This document shows, one piece after another, positions 8,001 to 15,438 of a stretch of 64,000 nt of DNA. The notes under the pieces are model-generated. The model did no database searches. It was not told the DNA's origin and worked only from the letters and a program-made list of their open reading frames with translations. This stretch comes from Pseudomonas sp. UFMG81 (lineage in GTDB: Bacteria; Pseudomonadota; Gammaproteobacteria; Pseudomonadales; Pseudomonadaceae). The translations under genes were made by a program, and so were the position numbers. The stretch spans positions 44,388 to 108,387 of the forward strand of contig NZ_JACAFQ010000014.1 of assembly GCF_015354575.1 (NCBI RefSeq), read 5' to 3'. The first letter of the stretch is position 1, and the number at the start of each line of letters is the position of its first letter.

Positions 8001-8912
8001 AGCCCCCAGGACGGCGGCGAGCTGAGCCAGCTGATGAAAAACGCCGACACCGCCATGTACCACGCCAAGGAACGCGGCAAGAACAACTTCCAGTTCTACC
8101 AGGCCGACATGAACGCCAGTGCCCTGGAGCGCCTGGAGTTGGAAAGCGACCTGCGCCACGCCCTGGAGCAGAACGAATTCATCCTCTACTACCAGCCGCA
8201 GTTCAGCGGTGACGGCAAGCGCCTGACCGGTGCCGAGGCGCTGCTGCGCTGGCGGCACCCAACCCGCGGCCTGGTACCGCCGGGCGACTTCATCCCGGTG
8301 ATAGAAGAGCTCGGCCTGGTGGTGGATGTCGGCGACTGGGTACTGCGTGAGGCCTGTCGCCAGCTCAAGGCCTGGCACAAGGAAAAGGTGCGGGTGCCCA
8401 AAGTGTCGGTGAACATCTCCGCCCGGCAGTTCTCCGACGGCCAGCTGGGCACGCGCATCGCCACCATCCTGGAAGAGACCGGCCTGCCACCGGCCTGCCT
8501 GGAGCTGGAGTTGACCGAGAGCATCCTGATGCGCGAGGTCAACGAAGCCATGCAGATCCTCGACAGCCTGAAGAACCTCGGCCTGAGCATCGCGGTCGAC
8601 GACTTCGGCACCGGCTACTCGTCGCTCAACTACCTCAAGCAGTTCCCCATCGACGTGCTGAAGATCGACCGTACCTTCGTCGATGGCCTGCCCGAGGGCG
8701 AGCAGGACGCGCAGATCGCCCGGGCGATCATCGCCATGGCCCATAGCCTCAACCTGGCGGTGATCGCCGAGGGCGTGGAAACCCATGAACAGCTGGAGTT
8801 CCTGCGCGAACATGATTGCGACGAGGTGCAGGGCTACCTGTTCGGACGCCCCATGCCGGCCAACCAGTTCGAGGCGCAGTTCAGCAACGAGACGTTGTTC
8901 ATGTTCCAGTGA
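5082..8912 (+). CDS. membrane PAS-GGDEF-EAL protein (c-di-GMP turnover)
   Basis: About 1276 aa. I prefer the TTG at 5082 because AGGA lies seven nt upstream and the first membrane helix then falls near residues 20-45; an in-frame GTG at 4989 is the alternative. Layout: helix, periplasmic sensor region (about 45-235), second helix (about 245-270), a string of PAS domains (about 290-770), GGDEF domain with intact GGDEF at about 920, and EAL domain with EALLRW from about 1052. The EAL catalytic set is present (VNIS, ELTES, DDFGTGYSS, KIDRTFV, AEGVET). The inhibitory RxxD site before GGDEF is missing (DNDD there). It probably acts as a sensor-controlled phosphodiesterase, possibly bifunctional. 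Ligand unknown. Confidence 0.9.
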   Translation: MTDLTQPTSLRPATATAGSHLRGSLKGALALLALMLLGLLLWQLFTQFRHTQADLRQQSLATSAQLADHLGLNMSLKAQQALNLVQPYVKPPAPVALPTLLDTLQSRLPALRHVAWLGSDGRILADTLANGNDRPLIDELLQLNQGRAYFFSNATDNQTVYLLLRQPNEQGRGYWLLRLGTDYYKELAQHLDGPSHPLWLLENSRNGEVIERHGPTTTSDEPLQSVMLAFIDNSTWQLRGLFDAGLARDRLLPALIGKCVLVLFCALLPVLALINMRRRQRALQEDRRRYHEIFEGTGVALCVLDLSSLPGQLDRYHLRNRAALKQSLALEPNLRRSLLGELKITEINQVARQLLNVQCHEGAWQRLIDGSGDGRDSVGMKLLDALIEERQQLELEVRLPAPLGGELHLWLMVRLPQQRRDYQAVILSISDITSRKQVELSLLERESFWSDVVRTVPDQLYVQDVHSQRMIFSNRHLGQTLGYERAELAQMGERFWELLLHPEDAEHYQDLRRRQLDSNREQSLHCQLRFRHRDGRWRCYEIREQVLSRDSDGAITRIIGVGKDVTVQIEASESLRDSEQRYRMLAESISDVIFSTDSLLQLNYVSPSVQAVLGYQADWIFANGWQSIVANPAQLTGAYALIERVSKALGDAQQLAQLRTTLNTQLFLFDCLRADGRKIPIELRLVLVWDEHERFEGVLGVGRDISQQRRAEKDLRMAATVFEHSTSAILITDPAGYIVQANEAFSRVSGYAVAEVLDQLPGMLTVEHQQDAHLGYVLKQLNQRGSWEGEVFLKRRNGEHYPAWVGITAVLDDEGDLASYVCFFTDISERKASEQRIHRLAYYDALTHLPNRTLFQDRLYTALQQAERQKAWVVLMFLDLDRFKPINDSLGHAAGDRMLKDMAERLLACVDNDDTVARMGGDEFTLLLQPKATRELALNRAIHVAENILASLVTPFVLENREFFVTASIGIALSPQDGGELSQLMKNADTAMYHAKERGKNNFQFYQADMNASALERLELESDLRHALEQNEFILYYQPQFSGDGKRLTGAEALLRWRHPTRGLVPPGDFIPVIEELGLVVDVGDWVLREACRQLKAWHKEKVRVPKVSVNISARQFSDGQLGTRIATILEETGLPPACLELELTESILMREVNEAMQILDSLKNLGLSIAVDDFGTGYSSLNYLKQFPIDVLKIDRTFVDGLPEGEQDAQIARAIIAMAHSLNLAVIAEGVETHEQLEFLREHDCDEVQGYLFGRPMPANQFEAQFSNETLFMFQ

Positions 8913-8930
8913 CTGTGGTGCCACACGGTC

Positions 8931-9064
8931 CCTGTAGGAGCGGCCTTGCCGGGGCGCCGGATCGGCCGGAAAGGGCTGCGTAGCAGCCCCGGCAATTTAT
9001 GTTGAAACGCATGAACCTGGGGCCGCTGCGCGCCCCTTTCGCGACACAAGGCCGCTCCTACAGG
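8931..9064. repeat. long REP inverted repeat (TGTAGGAGCGGCCTTG class)
   Basis: CCTGTAGGAGCGGCCTTG at 8931 and its inverse ending CAAGGCCGCTCCTACAGG at 9064 flank a second inverted pair (GGGCTGCGTAGCAGCCCC / GGGGCCGCTGCGCGCCCC). It fills much of the 311-base gap before glyA. The remaining 160 bases should hold the glyA promoter, which I cannot place precisely. Confidence 0.9.
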
Positions 9065-9223
9065 CCCCTGCAAAATCGGACCCAAAGGTCAACTCCAGCC
9101 CAGTCCCCACGCGGGTTGCAACATGAGGGCCATTGGTCCGCGACTTGATGCCACTTCATATGCCAGCGGCGAATCAATCGGTTAGAATGCCCCCCCAATC
9201 CAGCCCGATCCTTGAGGACCGCC

Positions 9224-10477
9224 ATGTTCAGCCGTGATTTGACCATTGCCAAGTACGACGCCGAGCTCTTCGAAGCCATGCAGCAAGAAGCCCTGCGCCA
9301 GGAAGAGCATATCGAGCTGATCGCTTCGGAAAACTACACTAGCCCCGCCGTCATGGAAGCCCAGGGTTCGGTACTGACCAACAAGTACGCCGAAGGCTAC
9401 CCGGGCAAGCGCTACTACGGTGGTTGCGAGTATGTCGACGTGGTCGAGCAACTGGCCATCGACCGCGCCAAAGAGCTGTTCGGCGCCGACTACGCCAACG
9501 TCCAGCCGCACGCTGGCTCGCAAGCCAACGCCGCTGTCTACCTGGCCCTGCTGTCGGCCGGTGACACCATCCTGGGCATGAGCCTGGCCCACGGTGGCCA
9601 CCTGACCCATGGTGCCTCGGTCAGCTCGTCGGGCAAGCTGTACAACGCCATCCAGTACGGCATCGACGCCAACGGCCTGATCGACTACGACGAAGTCGAG
9701 CGCCTGGCCGTCGAGCACAAGCCGAAGATGATCGTTGCCGGCTTCTCCGCCTACTCGCAGGTCCTGGACTTCCCACGCTTCCGCGAAATCGCCGACAAGG
9801 TCGGTGCCTACCTGTTCGTCGACATGGCCCACGTGGCCGGCCTGGTCGCCGCTGGCGTGTACCCGAACCCGGTGCCATTCGCCGACGTGGTCACCACCAC
9901 CACCCACAAGACCCTGCGCGGTCCACGTGGCGGCCTGATCCTGGCCCGTGCCAACGCCGACATCGAGAAGAAGCTGAACTCCGCCGTCTTCCCAGGCGCC
10001 CAGGGCGGCCCGCTGGAGCACGTCATCGCCGCCAAGGCGATCTGCTTCAAGGAAGCCCTGCAGCCCGAGTTCAAGGCTTACCAGCAGCAAGTGGTGAAGA
10101 ACGCCCAGGCCATGGCCAGCGTGTTCATCGAGCGCGGTTTCGACGTGGTTTCCGGCGGCACCCAGAACCACCTGTTCCTGCTGTCGCTGATCAAGCAGGA
10201 AATCTCTGGTAAGGACGCCGACGCCGCCCTGGGCAAGGCCTTCATCACCGTCAACAAGAACTCGGTGCCGAACGACCCACGTTCCCCGTTCGTCACCTCG
10301 GGCCTGCGTTTCGGCACTCCAGCCGTGACCACCCGTGGCTTCAAAGAAGCCGAGTGCAAAGAGCTGGCGGGCTGGATCTGCGACATCCTGGCTGACCTGA
10401 ACAACGAAGCGGTGATCGACGCCGTGCGTGAGAAGGTCAAGGCCATCTGCAAGAAGCTGCCGGTGTACGGCAACTGA
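9224..10477 (+). CDS. glyA: serine hydroxymethyltransferase
   Basis: Cytoplasmic PLP enzyme that interconverts serine plus tetrahydrofolate with glycine plus 5,10-methylene-THF, the main source of one-carbon units. The 417-aa length is typical. Visible signatures include [23 protein letters not shown], and the PLP lysine in [14 protein letters not shown], which falls at residue 229 as in the E. coli enzyme. The ATG at 9224 has TTGAGGA just upstream; an earlier in-frame start at 9212 would overlap it. Pseudomonads carry more than one glyA, and this could be the paralogue called glyA2. Followed by a strong terminator. Confidence 0.97.
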   Translation: MFSRDLTIAKYDAELFEAMQQEALRQEEHIELIASENYTSPAVMEAQGSVLTNKYAEGYPGKRYYGGCEYVDVVEQLAIDRAKELFGADYANVQPHAGSQANAAVYLALLSAGDTILGMSLAHGGHLTHGASVSSSGKLYNAIQYGIDANGLIDYDEVERLAVEHKPKMIVAGFSAYSQVLDFPRFREIADKVGAYLFVDMAHVAGLVAAGVYPNPVPFADVVTTTTHKTLRGPRGGLILARANADIEKKLNSAVFPGAQGGPLEHVIAAKAICFKEALQPEFKAYQQQVVKNAQAMASVFIERGFDVVSGGTQNHLFLLSLIKQEISGKDADAALGKAFITVNKNSVPNDPRSPFVTSGLRFGTPAVTTRGFKEAECKELAGWICDILADLNNEAVIDAVREKVKAICKKLPVYGN

Positions 10478-10496
10478 TTGGCGATTGCCTGATGTG

Positions 10497-10527
10497 AAAA
10501 AGCCCGGCTTGATGCCGGGCTTTTTTG
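10497..10527. terminator. bidirectional rho-independent terminator
   Basis: AAAAAGCCCGGC-TTGAT-GCCGGGCTTTTTT: a GC stem flanked by A and T runs, between glyA (+) and the antitoxin-like gene (-). It can serve both strands. Confidence 0.92.
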
Positions 10528-10541
10528 TGGGTGCTGTTACG

Positions 10542-10841
10542 TCATTGAGCAGGTACGAAATCGGGTACAAGGCGTATTTCCACACGCTGGCCCAAGGCCC
10601 TGGCTGCACTGGCCAGTGTTGCCAGGGTCATGCCAGCGTCAGTCTGATCCAAGGCTCGATCTACCGCCGCCCGGCTGGTGTGCATCCGCTCGGCCAAGGC
10701 CTTCTTGCTGATCTTTTGCTGCTTCATTGCCTGGGTCAGTTGCCAGGCAATCACCCGTTTGAGCGCAGCGGCCGTGACCTCTTCGAGGATGCCCTCTTCG
10801 GCGAGAAAATCATCGAAGTTCGAACCGATATGCGGGTTCAT
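10542..10841 (-). CDS. Xre-family antitoxin (HigA-like)
   Basis: Product of 99 aa starting at the ATG at 10841, with GGAGGT seven nt upstream. An HTH (ISKKALAERMHTSRAAVDRALD) lies at about residues 45-67, followed by TLATLASAARALGQRVEIRLVP, as in antitoxins paired with Gp49/RelE toxins. It overlaps the stop of the toxin gene by ATGA, the usual toxin-first coupled arrangement. It should neutralise the toxin and repress the operon. Confidence 0.85.
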   Translation of the reverse strand: MNPHIGSNFDDFLAEEGILEEVTAAALKRVIAWQLTQAMKQQKISKKALAERMHTSRAAVDRALDQTDAGMTLATLASAARALGQRVEIRLVPDFVPAQ

Positions 10842-11203
10842 GTGATTGACCTCCGTAAGCTGGCTTTGCGTTGCCTGGCGAGTGCCAGATCTGCCGAGGG
10901 CGTTTTCTGGCTTTTCTTGATGAATCCATGGAGCAGGAACATCACTCCATCCATGATCGTGAACAGCACACGGGCAATGACATGCCTCATGTCGATACGG
11001 ATTTCCCAGAGTCCGTGCTCCAGCTTTCTGACCAAGGGCATGCCAAGCGGCCATCCCAACTGAACGGTCTTGATTTCCATACCAATCAGGTAGCGCTCCT
11101 CGCGTGCCAGGCCCTTGAGCCACTCCCTCACGGGCTCATTACCCAATGCACTGCGGAAGAACTGCACATCTACTTTTAGATCCGACGCGGCCAAGTGTAC
11201 CAA
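10838..11203 (-). CDS. RelE/ParE-superfamily toxin (Gp49/HigB-like)
   Basis: About 121 aa. The C-terminal half has the Gp49-type pattern: LGWPLGMPLVRKLEHGLWEIRIDM, then FLLHGFIKKSQKTPSADLALARQR. Proteins of this type are mRNA interferases paired with an Xre antitoxin, which here follows with a 4-nt overlap. No ATG exists. I used the TTG at 11203 because GGAG lies eight nt upstream; a GTG near 11170 (product beginning MQFFRSALG) or the TTG at 11221 are possible. Toxin activity is inferred from family. Confidence 0.8.
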   Translation of the reverse strand: MVHLAASDLKVDVQFFRSALGNEPVREWLKGLAREERYLIGMEIKTVQLGWPLGMPLVRKLEHGLWEIRIDMRHVIARVLFTIMDGVMFLLHGFIKKSQKTPSADLALARQRKASLRRSIT

Positions 11204-11259
11204 AAAAAGTACTCCCTGCAAGTGGCCACTTCTAATGGCCTGATTGCTGAAACGAGGCC

Positions 11260-11286
11260 AAAAAAATGCCGCCTTACGGCGGCATC
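11260..11286 (-). terminator. rho-independent terminator after cobW-like gene
   Basis: Read on the minus strand: GATGCCGCC-GTAA-GGCGGCATTTTTTT, a 9-bp stem with a seven-T tail, 20 bases after the stop of the GTPase gene. Confidence 0.9.
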
Positions 11287-11307
11287 TAACAGTCAGCCAG
11301 GTCTCAC

Positions 11308-12285
11308 TCAGGCGTGGTTCAGGGCCTCGAAACCTGCCCGGATCTTCTCCTCCGGCAGCTCATCACCAATAAACACCATCACGCTTTCTCGCCCCTCGTC
11401 GTCCTTCCAGTCGGCATCCCAGTCAAAGCCGTACAGCTTGAGCACTCCCTGGAATACCAAACGGCGATCTTCACCGACGATATTCAACACGCCCTTGTAA
11501 CGCAGCAGCTGTTTACCGTGCTCTTCCAGCAGCGCGTTCATGAAGTCACTGAGACGGTCGATGTCCAGCGGCGTGTCGGTACGCAGCACCAGGGTGGAGA
11601 TACGGTCCGGCGTTGCCGGCTTGAGTACCGGACGCAGGCTGGGCTTGAGGCTGATGCCCAACTCCGGGTTGAGGTTGAACCCTCGCACATCTAGCAGCTC
11701 GGCCAGGTCGATACGGCCATGCTCGACTACGCGGATTACCGCCCGGCCGTTGATGCGGGCCAGGCGCTCGCTCAGTGCATTCACTGCCGCAGGCTCGGCA
11801 AGGTCGGTCTTGCTAAGCAGCAGGCGGTCGGCAAAACCGACCTGGGCCTGGGCAATGGCCTGGGTCAGGTGCACATCGGCGTTCACCGCATCGACCAGGG
11901 TGATGATGCCATCGAGGATGTAGCGCTCGCGCAGCTCCTCGTCGATGAAGAAGGTCTGCGCCACCGGCGCCGGGTCGGCAAGGCCGGTGCACTCGATCAC
12001 CAGGCGGTCGAAGGCGATCTCGCCGGCATCCAGGCGCTCCAGCAGCAGGTACAGGGCGCGGGTCAGATCGCCATGGATGCTGCAGCACACGCAGCCGTTG
12101 GCCAGGGTCATGACCTGCACCGGTTCGTCGCCCAGCAGCTGGCTGTCGATACCAGCCTCGCTGAACTCGTTTTCGATCACGGCAATCTTCAGGCCGTGCT
12201 CGGCCTTGAGCATGTGTTTGAGCAAGGTGGTCTTGCCGGCGCCGAGGAAGCCGGTCAGCACGGTAACGGGAATCGGCGTTTGCAC
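11308..12285 (-). CDS. CobW/COG0523 GTPase (metallochaperone)
   Basis: Product of 325 aa. The GTG at 12285 is chosen for GGAG eight nt upstream; longer starts run into a hairpin. Visible: Walker A GFLGAGKTT near the N-terminus, the metal-binding GCVCC motif, ECTGLADP (Walker B region), SKTDL (guanine recognition) and a CobW C-terminal domain. G3E GTPases of this kind insert or deliver metals, mainly zinc. It is the third gene of a cstA-ybdD-cobW unit, 78 nt after ybdD, an arrangement like E. coli yjiY-yjiX-yjiA. The metal and client protein cannot be told from sequence. Confidence 0.9.
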   Translation of the reverse strand: MQTPIPVTVLTGFLGAGKTTLLKHMLKAEHGLKIAVIENEFSEAGIDSQLLGDEPVQVMTLANGCVCCSIHGDLTRALYLLLERLDAGEIAFDRLVIECTGLADPAPVAQTFFIDEELRERYILDGIITLVDAVNADVHLTQAIAQAQVGFADRLLLSKTDLAEPAAVNALSERLARINGRAVIRVVEHGRIDLAELLDVRGFNLNPELGISLKPSLRPVLKPATPDRISTLVLRTDTPLDIDRLSDFMNALLEEHGKQLLRYKGVLNIVGEDRRLVFQGVLKLYGFDWDADWKDDEGRESVMVFIGDELPEEKIRAGFEALNHA

Positions 12286-12314
12286 GCGGTTGTCTCCTGG
12301 AGCTGAAAACGAAA

Positions 12315-12342
12315 GTGGGAGCCCGGTTGCCCGGGCTCCCAC
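12315..12342. terminator. 12-bp hairpin between ybdD and cobW genes
   Basis: GTGGGAGCCCGG-TTGC-CCGGGCTCCCAC, a perfect stem. On the minus strand it is followed by a T-rich run (TTTCGTTTTC). It could attenuate transcription from cstA-ybdD into the GTPase gene, or be a degenerate REP. Confidence 0.5.
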
Positions 12343-12363
12343 CGATTCACATGTGTCGCGGGT

Positions 12364-12561
12364 TCAACAGCACTTGGGCCCGGACTTGCCACCATAACGC
12401 GCTTCCTGGCGTTCGCGGAAGAACGCCTCGTAGCTCATCACCGGCTTGTCCGGGTGCTTGGTCTGCATGTGCTCGACATAAGTGTCATAGTCGGGCATGC
12501 CGACCATCAGGCGGGCTGCCTGCCCTAGGTACTTACCCAGTCGACTCAAGTCGTTGAACAT
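12364..12561 (-). CDS. YbdD/YjiX family protein (65 aa)
   Basis: Small cytoplasmic protein of the YbdD/YjiX family (DUF466), which is almost always encoded directly after a CstA-type transporter. Family signatures: [35 protein letters not shown] and a C-terminal CC. The ATG at 12561 has GAGAGGAA seven nt upstream. It lies 13 nt after cstA, so the two are co-transcribed. It may modulate or assemble the pyruvate/peptide carrier; the mechanism is not known to me. Confidence 0.9.
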   Translation of the reverse strand: MFNDLSRLGKYLGQAARLMVGMPDYDTYVEHMQTKHPDKPVMSYEAFFRERQEARYGGKSGPKCC

Positions 12562-12574
12562 CACGGCATTCCTC

Positions 12575-14641
12575 TCAAGCGTCAGGCAGGGCCTGGAACG
12601 GGGTTTCCTTGTCGCTGCGCTCCTTGCGACCCCAGGCGGCATAGCCGACCTTGAGGGCGAAGAACAGGATGCTGAACACCACCAGCAGGAACAGGATCGT
12701 CAGGCCGGCGTTGGTGTAGGCGTTGAAGATCACGTGCTGCATCTGGCCGATGTCCTTGGCCGGGGCCAACACCTGGCCTGCGTCCAGCGCGGTGCTGTAC
12801 TTCTTGGCCAGGGCCAGGAAGCCGACCGCCGGGTTCGGGTCGAACAGCTTGATCAGGCCTGCGGCGGTGGTGCAGATCAACAGCCAGACCGCAGGTACCA
12901 AGGTGACCCAGATGTAGCGCTGGCGCTTCATCTTGATCAGCACCACGGTGCCGAGCATCAGGGCAATACCGGCCAGCATCTGGTTGGAGATACCGAACAG
13001 CGGCCACAAGGTGTTGATGCCACCCAGCGGATCGATCACACCTTGATAGAGCAGGTAACCCCACATCGCCACGCAACCCGCGGTAGCGAGCAGGTTGGCG
13101 CCCCACGACTCGGTGCGCTTGAGCGCCGGTACGAAGCTGCCCAGCAGGTCCTGCAGCATGAAGCGCCCGGCACGGGTACCGGCGTCCACCGCGGTGAGGA
13201 TGAACAGCGCCTCGAACAGGATCGCGAAGTGATACCAGAAGGCCATGGTGTTCTCACCCGGCAGCACCTGGTGAAGGATCTGCGCGATACCGACGGCCAA
13301 CGTTGGGGCACCACCGGCACGGGCCAGGATGGTGTGCTCGCCAATATCACGGGCGACCGCTTCGAGCTGCTCGGGGGTGATCAGGAAGCCCCAGCTGCTG
13401 ACCGTCTGCGCCACCGAGGCGACGTCGGCACCGACCACCGCAGCCGGGCTGTTCATGGCGAAGTACACGCCCGGCTCGATCACCGAGGCGGCGACCATGG
13501 CCATGATGGCGACGAACGACTCCATCAGCATGCCGCCGTAGCCGATGTAACGGGCGTTGGTTTCGTTGTCCAGCAGCTTGGGCGTGGTCCCCGAGGAGAT
13601 CAGCGCGTGGAAGCCGGACACCGCGCCGCAGGCGATGGTGATGAACAGGAACGGGAACAGGGTGCCCTTCCATACCGGGCCGGTGCCGTCGGTGAATTGC
13701 GTGAGCGCCGGCATTTTCAGCTCGGGCGCGATGATCAGGATGCCAATGGCCAAGCCGACGATGGTGCCGATCTTGAGGAAGGTAGACAGGTAGTCGCGCG
13801 GCGCCAGCACCAGCCACACCGGCAGCACGGCGGCGACGAAACCGTAGCCCACCAGCATCCAGGTGATCTGCACGCCAGTGAAGGTGAAGGCCGGGCCCCA
13901 GACCGGATCCGCGGCGATCTGGCCCCCCAGCCAGATCGACAGCAGCAACAGCACCACGCCGATCACCGAGATCTCGCCGATGCGGCCTGGGCGGATATAG
14001 CGCATGTAGATGCCCATGAACATCGCGATCGGGATGGTCGCCATCACCGTGAACATGCCCCACGGGCTCTCGGCCAGGGCCTTGACCACGATCAGCGCCA
14101 GCACCGCGAGGATGATGATCATGATCAGGAAGCAGCCGAACAGGGCGATGGTGCCCGGTATGCGGCCCATTTCCTCACGCACCATGTCGCCCAGCGAGCG
14201 GCCGTTGCGGCGGGTGGAGAGGAACAGCACCATGAAGTCCTGCACCGCGCCGGCCAGCACCACACCGGCGATCAGCCACAGGGTGCCGGGCAGGTAACCC
14301 ATCTGCGCGGCGAGCACCGGGCCCACCAGTGGGCCGGCGCCGGCGATGGCGGCGAAGTGGTGGCCGAAGAGGATGTGCTTGTTGGTCGGTACGTAGTCCA
14401 GACCGTCGTTGTTGAGTACCGCGGGCGTGGCCCGGCGGGGGTCGAGTTGCATCACCTTGGTGGCGATGAACAGGCTGTAGTAACGGTAGGCAACCAGGTA
14501 GATGGCCACTGCCGCGACCACGATCCACAAGGCATTGATCGCCTCGCCACGACGCAGGGCAACCACACCCAGCGCGCAGGCCCCTATGACTGCCAGCGCC
14601 AGCCACGGAACGTGGCGTAGCAGGCTATTATTGTTGTTCAT
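12575..14641 (-). CDS. cstA: CstA carbon starvation protein, pyruvate/peptide carrier
   Basis: Product of 688 aa with many membrane helices, the full family length. The N-terminal CstA domain shows [24 protein letters not shown] split by the typical helices; a C-terminal DUF4161-type domain precedes the end. CstA/BtsT-type proteins import pyruvate or peptides under nutrient limitation through the inner membrane. It is first in the cstA-ybdD-cobW unit. The ATG at 14641 is the first start of the frame. In E. coli the family is under CRP and Csr control; no such site could be placed here. Confidence 0.93.
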   Translation of the reverse strand: MNNNNSLLRHVPWLALAVIGACALGVVALRRGEAINALWIVVAAVAIYLVAYRYYSLFIATKVMQLDPRRATPAVLNNDGLDYVPTNKHILFGHHFAAIAGAGPLVGPVLAAQMGYLPGTLWLIAGVVLAGAVQDFMVLFLSTRRNGRSLGDMVREEMGRIPGTIALFGCFLIMIIILAVLALIVVKALAESPWGMFTVMATIPIAMFMGIYMRYIRPGRIGEISVIGVVLLLLSIWLGGQIAADPVWGPAFTFTGVQITWMLVGYGFVAAVLPVWLVLAPRDYLSTFLKIGTIVGLAIGILIIAPELKMPALTQFTDGTGPVWKGTLFPFLFITIACGAVSGFHALISSGTTPKLLDNETNARYIGYGGMLMESFVAIMAMVAASVIEPGVYFAMNSPAAVVGADVASVAQTVSSWGFLITPEQLEAVARDIGEHTILARAGGAPTLAVGIAQILHQVLPGENTMAFWYHFAILFEALFILTAVDAGTRAGRFMLQDLLGSFVPALKRTESWGANLLATAGCVAMWGYLLYQGVIDPLGGINTLWPLFGISNQMLAGIALMLGTVVLIKMKRQRYIWVTLVPAVWLLICTTAAGLIKLFDPNPAVGFLALAKKYSTALDAGQVLAPAKDIGQMQHVIFNAYTNAGLTILFLLVVFSILFFALKVGYAAWGRKERSDKETPFQALPDA

Positions 14642-14808
14642 GGTTTACTTCCAGCTGGTGGATTGGAAAAGACCGCCCATCGAGTCTAGGGCGTGTCAAG
14701 GCGCATTGCCACACTTGCTTTGGTCTAGAGCCTCTGCGGCCAGATTGCGGTACCTGATACGAGCGCAAAACTAACTATAGTCAGGTTGAACCCCCGAGGG
14801 CTTTCCCC

Positions 14809-15177
14809 ATGAGCGATCACGACGAACGCCGCCGCTTCCAACGCATCGCCTTCGATGCCCCCACCGAACTGCGCCAAGGCGAACGCCGCTGGCCGGTCAA
14901 GCTCCTCGACCTGTCGCTCAAAGGCCTTCTGATCGAATGCCCCAACCCCTGGGACGCCGATCTGACGCAAGACTTCGAAGCGATCATCCACCTCAACGAC
15001 ATGACCACCAAGGTGCAGATGCAGGTCGAACTGCGCCACGAAGAGCCGACGCGCCTGGGCTTCGTCTGCCTGTATATCGACCTCGATTCGATGAGCCACT
15101 TGCACCGTCTGGTGGAACTGAACGTGGCCGACAGCACCGAAATGATGCGTGAGCTGCGGGAATTGATCGAAGATTGA
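14809..15177 (+). CDS. PilZ-domain c-di-GMP receptor
   Basis: Product of 122 aa consisting of a single PilZ domain. Both c-di-GMP binding signatures are present: RRRFQR (RxxxR, residues 7-12) and DLSLKG (D/NxSxxG, about 35-40). Such proteins read the second messenger and act on flagella, pili or polysaccharide machinery by protein contact. It stands alone between divergent cstA and a purine permease, so the partner is unknown. Two c-di-GMP enzymes elsewhere in the window (5082, 52544) could feed it. Confidence 0.9.
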   Translation: MSDHDERRRFQRIAFDAPTELRQGERRWPVKLLDLSLKGLLIECPNPWDADLTQDFEAIIHLNDMTTKVQMQVELRHEEPTRLGFVCLYIDLDSMSHLHRLVELNVADSTEMMRELRELIED

Positions 15178-15350
15178 AATCTCTTAGCTAGCTATCAAAA
15201 TCACCCCATTGTGTTTCCTGTCTACCCAGGCAGCTTTCAGCAAGCTGTTCTGGGTGGTGTACACACCCATCTAACCCGCCATTCCACGACTTGGAACGTA
15301 TTCTGCATCCAGAAATGGTGAACTCTGGAGGCAGCCCTGCACGCGCTTGG

Positions 15351-15376
15351 ATCAAAATCTTGTATACAATTTTGAT
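15351..15376. promoter_or_regulatory. palindromic operator candidate upstream of purine permease
   Basis: A perfect 10-bp palindrome TTGTATACAA (15360-15369), flanked by inverted ATCAAAA / TTTTGAT, 70 bp before the permease start. TTGTATACAA fits the TNGTNNNACNA pattern bound by FadR-subfamily GntR regulators. The remainder of 15178-15438 shows no gene I trust. Confidence 0.5.
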
Positions 15377-15438
15377 GGCAATCGAATCCATGTTTTGTCT
15401 ACAGTAGTGCCACAAAAATAAAACTGAGAGCCTGCTCC

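Noticed and set aside
7002..8924. 640-aa minus-strand frame over the GGDEF-EAL gene
   Set aside because: Antisense shadow; composition is skewed and no domain is recognisable.
12497..14620. 707-aa open frame on the plus strand over cstA
   Set aside because: Low-complexity Gln/His/Asp/Gly-rich antisense frame of a GC-rich gene; cstA on the other strand has full family homology.
15188..15415. 75-aa minus-strand ORF upstream of the purine permease
   Set aside because: Overlaps the palindromic operator and promoter region; no family resemblance.
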